A stretch of DNA of 56,081 nucleotides from Bacteroides sp. (GTDB lineage: Bacteria > Bacteroidota > Bacteroidia > Bacteroidales > Bacteroidaceae): contig SUXW01000021.1 in NCBI GenBank assembly GCA_015060765.1, forward strand, positions 1 to 56,081, read 5' to 3'. Of this stretch, positions 25,477 through 34,894 are shown piece by piece; position 1 is the stretch's first letter; each line of letters begins with the position of its first letter. The position numbers were made by a program, and so were the translations under genes. The notes beneath the pieces were generated by a model, which saw only the letters and a list, made by a program, of their open reading frames with translations, was not told where the DNA came from and made no database searches.

Positions 25477-27600
25477 TCAGTCCAGAATCATGGTTAATTG
25501 AATGCGTTTACGCTCTCGGTCGATATCCATGACTTTCACTTGTACATGTTGGTGGATGCTTACAAGGGTAGTTGGGTCGCTAACGTATTGCCTGCATAAT
25601 TGGGATACATGCACCAATCCATTTTCTTTGATTCCTACATCCACGAAACAACCAAAGTTGGTAATGTTGGTAATGATACCGGGGAGTATCATACCTTCCT
25701 TCAAGTCGTCAATGGTCTTTACATTCTTATCAAATTCAAAAACCTTGATAGCTTGTCGGGGGTCACGACCCGGCTTTTCAAGTTCGGCCATAATGTCGGT
25801 CAAGGTAGGAAGTCCTATTTGGTCGGTTACATACTTCCGAATATCTATCTTGCTTCGTATGTCTTTATCCTTGATAAGTTCCTCTACTGTACATTTCATA
25901 TCCTTGGCAATGCGTTCTACTACGGCATAACTTTCGGGATGTACCGCTGAATTGTCAAGCGGATTCTTGGCTTCAGGGATGCGAAGGAAACCTGCACATT
26001 GTTCGAAGGCTTTAGCTCCCATACGGGGTACTTTCATCAATTCCTTGCGGGAAGCGAAAGGTCCGTTCTCTTTTCGGTAGTCAACTATGTTTTGGGCGAG
26101 GGTAGGACCTAATCCTGATACGTAGGTCAACAGGTGTCGGCTTGCGGTATTTAGATTCACTCCTACAGAATTTACACAACTTTCTACCGTTAGGTCGAGC
26201 GATTTTTTCAAAGCTGTTTGATCTACATCGTGCTGATATTGGCCAACACCAATAGACTTGGCTTCTATCTTTACCAGTTCGGCCAATGGGTCCATCAATC
26301 TTCGGCCGATAGAAACGGCACCGCGAACGGTTACATCGTAGTCGGGAAACTCTTCACGGGCAATCTTTGATGCCGAATAGATGGAAGCGCCGTCTTCACT
26401 TACTACGAATACTTGGAGTTTTCGGTCGTACCGTTGGTTAGTGACGAAAGTTTCGGTTTCTCTGCTTGCAGTTCCGTTACCTATGGCAATTGCTTCTATC
26501 TGATACTGTTCCACCAATTTGGTCAGTTTCCGGGCGGAAATGGCATGTTCACTTTTGGGAGGATGTGGATAGATGGTTTCGTTATGCAACAGATTTCCTT
26601 GTGCATCGAGGCATACCACTTTACATCCGGTACGGTATCCGGGATCGATTCCCATCACTCGCTTTTGACCCAAAGGGGGAGCTAAGAGTAGTTGGCGAAG
26701 GTTTCCTGCAAATACGCGGATGGCTTCTTCGTCGGCTTTCTCTTTACTGAGAACTGCAAATTCAGTTTCTATGCTAGGCTTCAACAAACGTTTGTAGGCA
26801 TCGTGCACAGCTTCTTGCACTTGGCGGCTACACTCATTATTCCCTCGTACATAATTGCGCTCCAATCGTTCGGCGCATTCTTCATCGTTGGGCGAAATGG
26901 AAACTTTCAGTAGTCCTTCGGCTTCTCCTCTTCGGATAGCTAATAGCCGATGTGAAGAGCATCGTTTCAATGGTTCGCTAAAATCAAAATAATCCTTGTA
27001 CTTGATGGCTTCCTCTTCTTTCCCTTTCACAACCTTTGATGTGATGATAGCCTGTCGATTGAATTGGTTACGCAATTGGTTACGTGAACGTTCGTCTTCG
27101 CTCACTTGCTCGGCAATGATATCACGAGCCCCTTTTAAAGCTTCTTCTTCATCTTTCACATCTTTATTGAGAAAGGTGCGTGCGCGAGCCATGAGGTTGT
27201 TTTCTCGTTGCATCATTAGGATGGTGGCAAGTGGCTCCAGTCCTTTTTGCCTTGCCGCTTCGGCACGGGTTTTCCGTTTGGGCTTATAAGGAAGATAGAT
27301 ATCTTCCAATTCCGTGGCATTCCAACAAACATTGATTCGTCTCTTTAATTCCGGAGTAAGTTTCCCTTGCTCTTCGATGGTGTTCAAGATAGTATCTTTT
27401 CGTTTAGCTATTTCACAAAGCTTATCATGACGTTCTTTGATTTCTCCTATCTGTACTTCGTTCAGACCGCTTGTGGATTCCTTACGGTAACGGCTGATGA
27501 AGGGAATGGTTGCTCCTCCTTCGAGTAATGTGATGGTATTTTTTACTTGACGCTCGGCTATCTTCAATGCCGTAGCTATCATTGAGTTGAATATTTCCAT
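25477..27600 (-). CDS. tex: Tex-family RNA-binding transcription accessory protein
   Basis: Tex is a conserved nucleic-acid-binding protein related to eukaryotic Spt6. The 707 residues show the Tex order: an N-terminal helical domain, a YqgF/RNase H-like domain starting near VMGIDPGYRTGCKV, helix-hairpin-helix motifs (NTASRHLLTYVSGLGP, then RKELMKVPRMGAKAFEQCAG), and a C-terminal S1 domain with GIITNITNFGCFVDVGI. Nothing is missing. A -7 box precedes the start; nudC follows immediately. Confidence 0.96.
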   Translation of the reverse strand: MEIFNSMIATALKIAERQVKNTITLLEGGATIPFISRYRKESTSGLNEVQIGEIKERHDKLCEIAKRKDTILNTIEEQGKLTPELKRRINVCWNATELEDIYLPYKPKRKTRAEAARQKGLEPLATILMMQRENNLMARARTFLNKDVKDEEEALKGARDIIAEQVSEDERSRNQLRNQFNRQAIITSKVVKGKEEEAIKYKDYFDFSEPLKRCSSHRLLAIRRGEAEGLLKVSISPNDEECAERLERNYVRGNNECSRQVQEAVHDAYKRLLKPSIETEFAVLSKEKADEEAIRVFAGNLRQLLLAPPLGQKRVMGIDPGYRTGCKVVCLDAQGNLLHNETIYPHPPKSEHAISARKLTKLVEQYQIEAIAIGNGTASRETETFVTNQRYDRKLQVFVVSEDGASIYSASKIAREEFPDYDVTVRGAVSIGRRLMDPLAELVKIEAKSIGVGQYQHDVDQTALKKSLDLTVESCVNSVGVNLNTASRHLLTYVSGLGPTLAQNIVDYRKENGPFASRKELMKVPRMGAKAFEQCAGFLRIPEAKNPLDNSAVHPESYAVVERIAKDMKCTVEELIKDKDIRSKIDIRKYVTDQIGLPTLTDIMAELEKPGRDPRQAIKVFEFDKNVKTIDDLKEGMILPGIITNITNFGCFVDVGIKENGLVHVSQLCRQYVSDPTTLVSIHQHVQVKVMDIDRERKRIQLTMILD

Positions 27601-27621
27601 GGCTCATTCAGTTTCGTGATA

Positions 27622-27629
27622 CAAAGTTA
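27622..27629 (-). promoter_or_regulatory. Putative -7 element of tex-nudC
   Basis: The reverse strand reads TAACTTTG, a full match to the Bacteroides -7 box, 21 bases upstream of the tex start. Confidence 0.5.
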
Positions 27630-27700
27630 CGGAAATAGTTGGACATTCAACGCATGGATTCCAAAATTGTCGATTGATAAACAAAGAAGTGTTGATAATG

Positions 27701-27746
27701 ATATACAAAAAAAGTGTTTCCTTTAAGAAACACTTTTTTGTATATG
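27701..27746 (-). terminator. Terminator of the decarboxylase operon
   Basis: ATATACAAAAAAAGTGTTTC and GAAACACTTTTTTGTATAT form a stem of about 19 bp with a one-base offset in the A/T run and a six-base loop. It lies just downstream of the mmdB stop and upstream of the tex promoter. Its T-rich arm follows the stem in the reverse direction. Confidence 0.85.
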
Positions 27747-27756
27747 TTTGTATGGA

Positions 27757-28917
27757 TTACATCAAGAATCCTAACAAAATACCGGCAGCTACCGCCGAAC
27801 CGATTACACCGGCTACGTTCGGGCCCATAGCGTGCATCAACAGGTAGTTGGTTGGGTCGTATTCCAAACCTACAGTCTGAGAAATACGAGCCGCATCGGG
27901 CACTGCGGATACACCGGCATTACCGATAAGCGGATTGATTTTCTTTTCCTTCGGAAGAATGAGGTTGAAGATTTTCACAAAGAGCACTCCTGATGTGGTA
28001 GCGATAATGAATGACAACGCACCCAAACCGAAGATGAGAACAGAGTCGAAAGTCAAGAACTCGGATGCTTGGGTAGAAGCACCTACGGTCAAACCGAGGA
28101 GGATGGTGATGGTGTCAATCAGCGGACCGCGGGCTGTTTCGGCCAAACGACGGGTTACACCACTTTCCTTCAACAAGTTACCGAAGAACAACATGCCGAG
28201 CAATGGCAAGCCGGACGGTACGAGGAAGCAAGTGAGCAACAAACCGATGATGGGGAACATTACCTTTTCGGTATGCGATACTACACGGGGAGCAGGCATA
28301 CGCATCACACGTTCTTTCTTGGTAGTGAGCCAACGCATGATAGGCGGTTGGATTACCGGTACCAAAGCCATGTATGAATAGGCCGATACGGCAATAGCAC
28401 CCATCAAGTTAGGAGCCAACTTCGAAGAAAGGAAGATAGCAGTAGGACCGTCTGCACCACCAATGATACCGATGGCGCCGGCTTGCATAGGGTCAAAACC
28501 TAAAGCAAGGGCGATCATGTAGGCACCGAAGATACCGAACTGGGCGGCTGCACCTACCAGCATCAACTTTGGATTGGATATCAAAGCCGAGAAGTCTGTC
28601 ATCGCCCCGATACCCAAGAAGATGAGTGGCGGATACCACCCGGAAGTTACCCCTTGATACAAGATGTTCAATACAGAACCTTCTTCATAAATGCCGACTT
28701 TAAGACCAGCTTCCATGTTGAAGGGGATATTACCAATAAGCATACCGAAACCGATTGGAATCAACAGCATCGGTTCAAATTCATGGGCTACTGCCAAGTA
28801 AATGAACACCAAGCCTACCAGAATCATAATCAGGTGTCCAACTGTAGCATTGGCAAAACCAGTATATGTCCAGAAATCGGCTAAGTTATTTCCGATAAAA
28901 TCTATAAATTCTCCCAT
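27757..28917 (-). CDS. Sodium-pumping decarboxylase beta subunit (methylmalonyl-CoA/oxaloacetate decarboxylase type)
   Basis: This membrane subunit decarboxylates the carboxybiotin of the carrier protein and exports Na+ in the process. About eleven helices span 386 residues. The conserved segments GIIGGADGPTAIFLSSKLAP and NPLIGNAGVSAVPDAAR hold the Asp, Ser and Asn residues used in sodium binding in this family. I use the ATG at 28917, one base after the biotin-carrier stop, instead of an upstream TTG. It is the last gene of the operon. Neighbouring mce and the carboxyltransferase point to methylmalonyl-CoA as the substrate. Confidence 0.94.
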   Translation of the reverse strand: MGEFIDFIGNNLADFWTYTGFANATVGHLIMILVGLVFIYLAVAHEFEPMLLIPIGFGMLIGNIPFNMEAGLKVGIYEEGSVLNILYQGVTSGWYPPLIFLGIGAMTDFSALISNPKLMLVGAAAQFGIFGAYMIALALGFDPMQAGAIGIIGGADGPTAIFLSSKLAPNLMGAIAVSAYSYMALVPVIQPPIMRWLTTKKERVMRMPAPRVVSHTEKVMFPIIGLLLTCFLVPSGLPLLGMLFFGNLLKESGVTRRLAETARGPLIDTITILLGLTVGASTQASEFLTFDSVLIFGLGALSFIIATTSGVLFVKIFNLILPKEKKINPLIGNAGVSAVPDAARISQTVGLEYDPTNYLLMHAMGPNVAGVIGSAVAAGILLGFLM

Positions 28918-28918
28918 A

Positions 28919-29332
28919 TTATTCAATGATTACGAGGTCAGTACCTTCAAGAACAGATTCTCCCTTGCTTACCTTGATAGATGCAATCTTACCATCGCGG
29001 TCGGCATTGATGCTGTTTTCCATCTTCATGGCTTCGAGGATGATAACGGTTTGCCCCTTCTTCACTACGTCGCCTTCCTTCACCTTGATGTCGAGAATAA
29101 CACCAGGAAGCGGAGACTTTACGCCACCCTTGGCTGCAGCAGGTTTGGCAGCTGGTTTAGTGGCAACAGCAGCAGGACGAGGTCTTGCAATGGGTGCAGC
29201 AGCCTTCTGTTTCTTTTCCATTTCTACATTGTAGTGAGTACCGTTCACTTCTACATGGGCAATGTTGTCTTCGATGTCTCCAATGACTACATTGTAAACA
29301 TTACCATTGATTTTATATTTATATTCTTTCAT
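28919..29332 (-). CDS. Biotin carboxyl carrier subunit of the decarboxylase
   Basis: This 137-residue protein ends in a biotinyl domain (last about 70 residues) with the biotin-attachment motif EAMKMEN, where the lysine is modified. An Ala/Pro-rich linker (PIARPRPAAVATKPAAKPAA) joins it to a small N-terminal domain. This layout is typical of the gamma or carrier subunit of methylmalonyl-CoA decarboxylase. It hands CO2 from the carboxyltransferase (MmdA) to the membrane subunit encoded next to it. Confidence 0.95.
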   Translation of the reverse strand: MKEYKYKINGNVYNVVIGDIEDNIAHVEVNGTHYNVEMEKKQKAAAPIARPRPAAVATKPAAKPAAAKGGVKSPLPGVILDIKVKEGDVVKKGQTVIILEAMKMENSINADRDGKIASIKVSKGESVLEGTDLVIIE

Positions 29333-29359
29333 TTTATTATCTGATTTAAAGGTGATTGA

Positions 29360-30283
29360 TTATTTCTTGGGAGTTTCGCGCAAGGTGTAGATCTTTGAAC
29401 TCCATGGTGAATAGCTACGTTTTACACGAGTGATGGTAAGAACGGTTTCTTCTTCATCATGCATATTCTGCGATTCGTGCATAGCCATAGCAATGGCGGC
29501 AAACACTTCACCTGGAGCTTCACCCAGTTTCTTTTCCTTGGCTTCTTCCTTGCAAGTGATATCCTTGCTCTTCATAGCACGACGGCGTGACATGGCTACC
29601 GAAGTCTTTCCGATGAAACGGAAGGAAATGTACAATACTAACAGGCCAAAGAATACTACTCCCATAGCAGTGATGGACATCCCAACACCTGCACTGTCGT
29701 GACTTTGGAACTTTTCCATCTTGGCATTGCCCGACAAAGTCTTGTTGTTGGTACTTGGAGTTACATACTTGCTATCTTCTGCACCTTTAACTTCCCATTT
29801 TTCAGATGCATCACTGACGCGTGCATACGATTGGTTAGCTTGAAGTGTATTAGCGGCAATGACAATTTGGTCTATCAGTTTTTTACCTGAGTCATAAAGT
29901 CCAATCCATGTATCAGTACTACCATTCATGATGAAATTGGTATGGAAGGTACCACGGTTAGGCTGATTGTCTGCCCAGAATAAAGCATGTTGACGTGGCT
30001 TAACAAGAGTTAGCACATCGCCTTTAGGTATGGAGTAGCAAACTGTATCTCCCGGCTGATTACTCATCTTAATCAGATAACCGGCAAGGTCGGCACTGGT
30101 ATATGATTTGTTGAATACTTCAATCCATGCGCTATGTACACCATAATCGTCCTGGAAGTTGCTTTCATTTTCAATCAGCACTTCATTCAGTATCAGTTTG
30201 GTGTTTGATTTCTGCTCACCGCATGAGGTCAAGCCCAGCATCAACGCTAAAGACAGAAGCCATCCGATTTTAATTTTATTCAT
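29360..30283 (-). CDS. Lamin-tail-domain lipoprotein fused to an OadG-like membrane subunit
   Basis: A lipoprotein signal ends at Cys21 (LMLGLTSCGEQ). Residues of about 28-165 resemble a lamin-tail (LTD) beta-sandwich: NEVLIENESNFQDDYG, then WIEVFNKSYTSADLAGYLI. A membrane helix follows near residue 205-225 (ITAMGVVFFGLLVLYISF), with a charged cytoplasmic tail as in OadG, the small subunit of sodium-pumping decarboxylases. The gene sits where oadG is expected, between the carboxyltransferase and the carrier. An OadG carrying an outer domain is unusual beside the classical subunit of about 80 residues. The LTD call is by pattern. Confidence 0.78.
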   Translation of the reverse strand: MNKIKIGWLLSLALMLGLTSCGEQKSNTKLILNEVLIENESNFQDDYGVHSAWIEVFNKSYTSADLAGYLIKMSNQPGDTVCYSIPKGDVLTLVKPRQHALFWADNQPNRGTFHTNFIMNGSTDTWIGLYDSGKKLIDQIVIAANTLQANQSYARVSDASEKWEVKGAEDSKYVTPSTNNKTLSGNAKMEKFQSHDSAGVGMSITAMGVVFFGLLVLYISFRFIGKTSVAMSRRRAMKSKDITCKEEAKEKKLGEAPGEVFAAIAMAMHESQNMHDEEETVLTITRVKRSYSPWSSKIYTLRETPKK

Positions 30284-30304
30284 AAACTTCTTGTTTTAGT
30301 GTGA

Positions 30305-31858
30305 TTACAAAGGAATATTACCATGTTTCTTGGCTGGGTTAGCCAACTTCTTGGTCTGCAATTGTTGCAATGCACGAATTACGCGGAAACGAGTGTTACG
30401 CGGTTCGATAACATCGTCGATGTAGCCATACTTCGCTGCATTGTACGGATTGGCGAACAACTTGGTGTATTCGGCTTCCTTTTCTGCAAGGAACTTAGCG
30501 GGATCTTCCTGTTCCTTAGCTTCGCGTGCATACAATACTTCAACAGCACCTGCACCACCCATTACGGCGATTTCGGCAGTCGGCCATGCATAATTCATGT
30601 CACCACGGAGTTGCTTACAGCTCATCACAATGTGTGAACCACCGTACGACTTACGTAAAGTAACAGTTACCTTAGGCACAGTAGCTTCTCCGTAAGCGTA
30701 AAGCAACTTCGCTCCGTGAAGGATTACTGCATTGTATTCTTGACCTGTACCTGGGAGGAAGCCCGGTACGTCTACCAATGTAACCAAAGGAATATTGAAG
30801 GCGTCGCAGAAACGAACGAAACGGGCACCCTTACGAGAAGCGTTACAATCCAATACACCTGCCAAATACTTAGGCTGATTGGCAACGATACCTACTGACT
30901 GACCATTGAAACGGGCGAAACCAACAATGATGTTCTTTGCATAATCCTTTTGTACTTCAAGGAATTCACCATTGTCCACAATAGCACCGATAACTTCATA
31001 CATATCGTATGGCTGATTTGGGCTGTCAGGAATGATTTCGTTCAAAGAGTCTTCCAAACGGTCGATTGGGTCTGTACAATCCAAATATGGAGCTTCTTCC
31101 AAGTTATTCTGTGGAATGTAGCTCAATAATTGACGGATAAGTGCCAAACCTTCTTCTTCTGTTTGAGCGGTAAAGTGAGTAACACCACTCTTGGTTGAGT
31201 GTACGCTTGCACCACCAAGTTCTTCTTGGGTAACATCTTCACCTGTAACGGTCTTCACCACCTTAGGACCAGTCAAGAACATGTACGATGTACCTTCCAT
31301 CATCAAAGTGAAGTCTGTCAAAGCTGGAGAATAAACAGCACCACCGGCACAAGGACCGAAGATACCCGAAATCTGAGGAATTACACCCGATGCAAGGATA
31401 TTGCGTTGGAAGATTTCAGAATAACCGGCCAAAGCATTGATACCTTCCTGAATACGTGCACCACCCGAGTCATTGATACCGATACATGGAGCACCCATCT
31501 TCATGGCTTGATCCATTACCTTACAAATCTTCAATGACATGGTTTCAGAAAGAGAACCAGCCGATACGGTGAAGTCTTGTGCAAAAACATATACTAAACG
31601 TCCGTCGATAGTACCACAACCGGTTACCACACCGTCGCCGGCATAGTGTTTCTTTTCCATGCCGAAGTTAGTACAACGATGTTCAACGAACATATCCATT
31701 TCTTCGAAACTGCCTTCGTCCAACAGCATGGCGATTCGTTCGCGTGCGGTGAACTTACCTTTTTCATGTTGCTTGGCAATGGCCTTTTCACCACCACCTA
31801 AACGTGCTACCGCACGACGCTCAATAAGCTCTTGTATTTTTTCAAGTTGATTGCTCAT
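30305..31858 (-). CDS. mmdA: Methylmalonyl-CoA decarboxylase alpha subunit (carboxyltransferase)
   Basis: This subunit moves the carboxyl group from methylmalonyl-CoA to biotin on the carrier. Its 517 residues form the two crotonase-like halves of the acyl-CoA carboxylase beta family. The acyl-CoA site includes [13 protein letters not shown] and [16 protein letters not shown]; the second half has [13 protein letters not shown] and [16 protein letters not shown]. It follows mce by 25 bases and precedes the OadG-like gene. In Bacteroides this complex completes propionate formation in the succinate pathway. Confidence 0.94.
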   Translation of the reverse strand: MSNQLEKIQELIERRAVARLGGGEKAIAKQHEKGKFTARERIAMLLDEGSFEEMDMFVEHRCTNFGMEKKHYAGDGVVTGCGTIDGRLVYVFAQDFTVSAGSLSETMSLKICKVMDQAMKMGAPCIGINDSGGARIQEGINALAGYSEIFQRNILASGVIPQISGIFGPCAGGAVYSPALTDFTLMMEGTSYMFLTGPKVVKTVTGEDVTQEELGGASVHSTKSGVTHFTAQTEEEGLALIRQLLSYIPQNNLEEAPYLDCTDPIDRLEDSLNEIIPDSPNQPYDMYEVIGAIVDNGEFLEVQKDYAKNIIVGFARFNGQSVGIVANQPKYLAGVLDCNASRKGARFVRFCDAFNIPLVTLVDVPGFLPGTGQEYNAVILHGAKLLYAYGEATVPKVTVTLRKSYGGSHIVMSCKQLRGDMNYAWPTAEIAVMGGAGAVEVLYAREAKEQEDPAKFLAEKEAEYTKLFANPYNAAKYGYIDDVIEPRNTRFRVIRALQQLQTKKLANPAKKHGNIPL

Positions 31859-31883
31859 TTGATGTATGATTTATAATTGATGA

Positions 31884-32303
31884 TTACTTGTTTGGATTTT
31901 CGCAAAGTTCGGTCAATACACCGAGAGTTGACTTGGGATGTAGGAAGGCGATATTCAAACCTTCAGCTCCTTTACGTGGTGCCTTGTCAATCAAACGGAT
32001 ACCTGTACCTTCGGCTTCTGTCAGAGCATTGACTACTCCATCTTCTACGGCAAAGGCTAAATGGTGCATACCTCCATTTCCGTTGTTCTTTTCGATGAAC
32101 TTGGCTATGGTGCTTTCAGGGCTGGTTGGCTCTAAAAGTTCAATTTTTACATCTCCTACTTTCAGAAATGCAGTTCTGACTTTCTGGTCTTCTACAGTTT
32201 CAATGTTGTAGCACTTTAATCCCAATACGTTTTCGTAATAAGGCAATGCTTCTTCGATGCTTTTTACAGCTATCCCCAAGTGCTCGATGTGTGAAATTTT
32301 CAT
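31884..32303 (-). CDS. mce: Methylmalonyl-CoA epimerase
   Basis: Mce interconverts (R)- and (S)-methylmalonyl-CoA. The 139-residue protein is a two-module VOC metalloenzyme with the expected metal ligands: a histidine in ISHIEHLGIAVKS, the glutamate in KIELLEPTSPES, the histidine in GGMHHLAFAV, and a final glutamate in GVLTELCE. It is the first gene of the operon mce-mmdA-OadG-like-carrier-mmdB, where it supplies the right isomer to the decarboxylase. A possible weak -7 box (TTTCTTTG on the reverse strand, 32366-32373) lies upstream. Confidence 0.95.
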   Translation of the reverse strand: MKISHIEHLGIAVKSIEEALPYYENVLGLKCYNIETVEDQKVRTAFLKVGDVKIELLEPTSPESTIAKFIEKNNGNGGMHHLAFAVEDGVVNALTEAEGTGIRLIDKAPRKGAEGLNIAFLHPKSTLGVLTELCENPNK

Positions 32304-32450
32304 ATTGAATTTAATTTAAAAGTTTATAATCCTTATAATTTTTTTCCATAATAGAAAGGATAGTACAAAGAAAAACATTTTGGGCGAAATAAAGAAATAT
32401 TTCTTCAATAATCTTTTCTTTTTTTTATGAAACACGATATGCGTGAAAAG

Positions 32451-32516
32451 AAAGTGCCGTTTTATAAAGAAGAAAGTGGCACTTTAAGAAACAGAAAGTG
32501 CCACTTTAATAGTAAA
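32451..32516. repeat. Array B: three 22-bp palindromic units
   Basis: Three cores begin at 32451, 32473 and 32495, exactly 22 bases apart. Core 2 is AAAGTGGCACTTT and core 3 is AAAGTGCCACTTT, each a 6-bp-arm palindrome. Core 1 is a diverged AAAGTGCCGTTTT. Core 3 is identical to the first core of the array at 9946. The array lies between the GNAT-type gene (its stop is at 32521) and the mce promoter region. I found no flanking inverted repeats of the kind seen in elements A and C. Confidence 0.78.
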
Positions 32517-32520
32517 AAGA

Positions 32521-33501
32521 TTATTTGTATAGCCAACATGATAATCGATTCAGCCATTTCCAACGGAAACGAAACCAGCGTCGGGTGCTAACTTGTTTGC
32601 CTCCGAATCCAAGAATGAAATCACGGTAGCCAATTTTTTTGAACGGAAGTCCGGCATCCATAAATTCAAAATGTTGGTATCCGTTGCTGTATGCATGAGT
32701 AAGAGCTGTCCATACGGCCATCACTCCGGGGTATAACCAAGGATATGTCTTTCGCATCCCCCCGGAAAACCATAAATAGGCATTACCATCGGAATATATG
32801 CAAAATGAGCCACCGATGATTTTTCCTTTGTATTCGACTAAAAAGATGCGCGAAGTCTCCTTTTCGGGATATCGTGTAGCAAGTTGTCGGAAAAAGTTGA
32901 TGTCGGGGAAATGTTTCCGAATTTTGGAAGAATAGGATTTTTTCAACATTTTCAAGAAAGAATCCAATTCTTCTTCGGTTTCGAGTATTTTTGTTGTTGC
33001 TCCACGGCATACTGCTCGGTTAATCTGACGTTTCCGTGCAGGTTCCAATTGTTTTTCCGGTACCCGATTGTGTAAAGAATTGTATACGCGAATCCAATTG
33101 ATGGAGAAATAATGATTCCTTCGAAAATGCTTGTATCCGAACAAAGGTTCCTCTAAATTCCGGAATTCTATAAGAAATGATTGTTGGATAATGTTTTGTG
33201 TAAGGTAATCAAGCATCTCGCCGAAGAGGGTCTCTTTATTAAGGTTTTCGTCAAAATATTCACCGTATCCATATATTTCACATCTTTTGATGATGGATGG
33301 GGGGAATATACGTGTACTTTTACGTACCACGGAAAGTAGCTTTGCAACCGGACGTTTGTCTTGATAAGCAACGATTAAATGGGGGTGATATCCAGCTGTC
33401 TGTTCGTAAACATGAAACAGTTCGTTGGAATGTTCTATACGACGTCCTGGCAAAGCGGGAAGTACGTTTCCTTTGCGGTATGTAATTAATCGGATGGGCA
33501 T
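32521..33501 (-). CDS. GNAT/FemAB-like acyltransferase
   Basis: This soluble 326-residue protein belongs to the large family of GNAT-fold transferases related to FemAB and BioF2-type acetyltransferases. The C-terminal half contains the fold's core: RIFLVEYKGKIIGGSFCIYS, LWFSGGMRKTYPWLYPG and the AYSNGYQHFEFMDAG strand-turn. The acceptor is unknown; relatives act on cell-wall precursors or glycans. It is divergent from the nitroreductase gene and ends beside array B. Confidence 0.78.
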   Translation of the reverse strand: MPIRLITYRKGNVLPALPGRRIEHSNELFHVYEQTAGYHPHLIVAYQDKRPVAKLLSVVRKSTRIFPPSIIKRCEIYGYGEYFDENLNKETLFGEMLDYLTQNIIQQSFLIEFRNLEEPLFGYKHFRRNHYFSINWIRVYNSLHNRVPEKQLEPARKRQINRAVCRGATTKILETEEELDSFLKMLKKSYSSKIRKHFPDINFFRQLATRYPEKETSRIFLVEYKGKIIGGSFCIYSDGNAYLWFSGGMRKTYPWLYPGVMAVWTALTHAYSNGYQHFEFMDAGLPFKKIGYRDFILGFGGKQVSTRRWFRFRWKWLNRLSCWLYK

Positions 33502-33549
33502 CTTTTTGCAAATTTATCGTTTTTTGTTGAAAATCCGCGTTCAAAAGCG

Positions 33550-33557
33550 TATATTTG
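33550..33557 (+). promoter_or_regulatory. Putative -7 element of the nitroreductase operon
   Basis: TATATTTG matches TAnnTTTG, 28 bases upstream of the start at 33586. TTTG at 33523-33526 is 23 bases further up, slightly longer than the usual spacing. Confidence 0.5.
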
Positions 33558-33585
33558 TGCTTTCAATGAATTAACGGATGTTTTA

Positions 33586-34122
33586 ATGGGACAATTCAGT
33601 GATTTAATAAAGAACAGACGAAGTATGAGAAAGTTTACCGATGAGGAACTTACTCAGGACCAAGTTGTGGCTTTGCTCAAAGCAGCTTTGATGTCGCCTT
33701 CTTCCAAACGGAGTAATTGTTGGCAATTTGTGGTAGTCGATGACAAAGAAATGCTTGAAAAACTTTCGCATTGTAAGGAAATGGGCGCTTCATTCTTGAA
33801 AGATGCGGCGTTGGCTGTTGTTGTACTGGCCGATCCACTGGCTAGTGATGTGTGGATAGAGGATGCTGCTATCGCTTCTATCATGATTCAGTTACAAGCC
33901 GAGGACATGGGATTGGGCAGTTGTTGGATACAGGTACGCGAACGTTTTACGGCTGAAGGTATTCCGTCTGGCGATTACGTTCATGCAGCATTGGATATTC
34001 CCCTTCAGTTGCAAGTACTGAGTATTGTAGCCGTTGGTCATAAAGGAATGGAACGGAAACCATTCAACGAGGAACACCTTCAATGGGAAAAAGTGCATTT
34101 GCATAAGTATGGTTCAGAATAA
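33586..34122 (+). CDS. Nitroreductase-family flavoprotein
   Basis: This 178-residue FMN-dependent oxidoreductase begins FSDLIKNRRSMRKFTDEEL, with the conserved RRSxRxF that contacts FMN. It continues with ALMSPSSKRSNCWQFVVVDD and EDMGLGSCWIQVRERF, both standard for the family. The physiological substrate is not evident. It is the first of four overlapping or closely spaced genes (nitroreductase, DUF2520 protein, KdsC-like, Maf), so it is likely part of an operon. Confidence 0.9.
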   Translation: MGQFSDLIKNRRSMRKFTDEELTQDQVVALLKAALMSPSSKRSNCWQFVVVDDKEMLEKLSHCKEMGASFLKDAALAVVVLADPLASDVWIEDAAIASIMIQLQAEDMGLGSCWIQVRERFTAEGIPSGDYVHAALDIPLQLQVLSIVAVGHKGMERKPFNEEHLQWEKVHLHKYGSE

Positions 34123-34894
34123 GATTGTACTGATAGGTGCAGGTAATGTAGCCACCCATTTGGGGAAGGCATTGCAGGATGCGGGTTATCATATTGTGCA
34201 GGTATATAGTCGTACGGAAACTTCGGCTTCTGCATTGGGTAATCTATTGGGAGTGACTTATACTACCTCGTTGGATGCCGTTTGTGCGGATGCGGATATG
34301 TATATTGTGGCTCTGAAGGACAGCGTGTTGCAACTCCTTCTTCCTGCTATCGTAAAAGGAAGGGAAAATGCGTTGTTTGTACATACGGCAGGTAGCTTGC
34401 CAATGGATGTTTGGAAATGTTATGCATGTCACTACGGTGTGTTGTATCCTATGCAGACATTCAGCAAACATCGAAAAGTGGATTTTGTGAATGTCCCTTT
34501 TTTTGTGGAAGCAAATGGGACAGTCGAACTTGAACTTTTGAAAAGGATGGCATCTTCTTTGAGCCCTAAAGTGTACGAAATTAATTCCGAACAAAGGAAA
34601 TACTTGCATATGGCAGCTGTGTTTGCATGCAATTTTACCAATCATATGTATGCCTTGTGTGATCATTTGTTGTCTGAACATGATATTCCTTTCGAAGTGA
34701 TGCTTCCTTTGATAGACGAAACGGCTCGTAAAGTACACGATTTGAAACCCGTGGAGGCTCAGACAGGTCCGGCCGTCCGATATGATGAGAATGTTATCAA
34801 CTACCATTTGTCCATGTTGCAGGATAAGCCGGATATGTGTGATTTGTATGAAAGAATAAGTAAAAGTATTCATAAGACGAATGATAAATTATGA
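34109..34894 (+). CDS. Rossmann-fold/DUF2520 oxidoreductase-like protein
   Basis: This 261-residue protein has an NAD(P)-binding Rossmann domain with [17 protein letters not shown] at the N-terminus and a C-terminal helical DUF2520 domain ([18 protein letters not shown]). The architecture resembles ProC/F420-dependent NADP oxidoreductases, but no substrate is established for the family. The start at 34109 overlaps the nitroreductase gene by 14 bases, and the 3' end overlaps the phosphatase gene by 14 bases. Confidence 0.87.
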   Translation: MVQNKIVLIGAGNVATHLGKALQDAGYHIVQVYSRTETSASALGNLLGVTYTTSLDAVCADADMYIVALKDSVLQLLLPAIVKGRENALFVHTAGSLPMDVWKCYACHYGVLYPMQTFSKHRKVDFVNVPFFVEANGTVELELLKRMASSLSPKVYEINSEQRKYLHMAAVFACNFTNHMYALCDHLLSEHDIPFEVMLPLIDETARKVHDLKPVEAQTGPAVRYDENVINYHLSMLQDKPDMCDLYERISKSIHKTNDKL

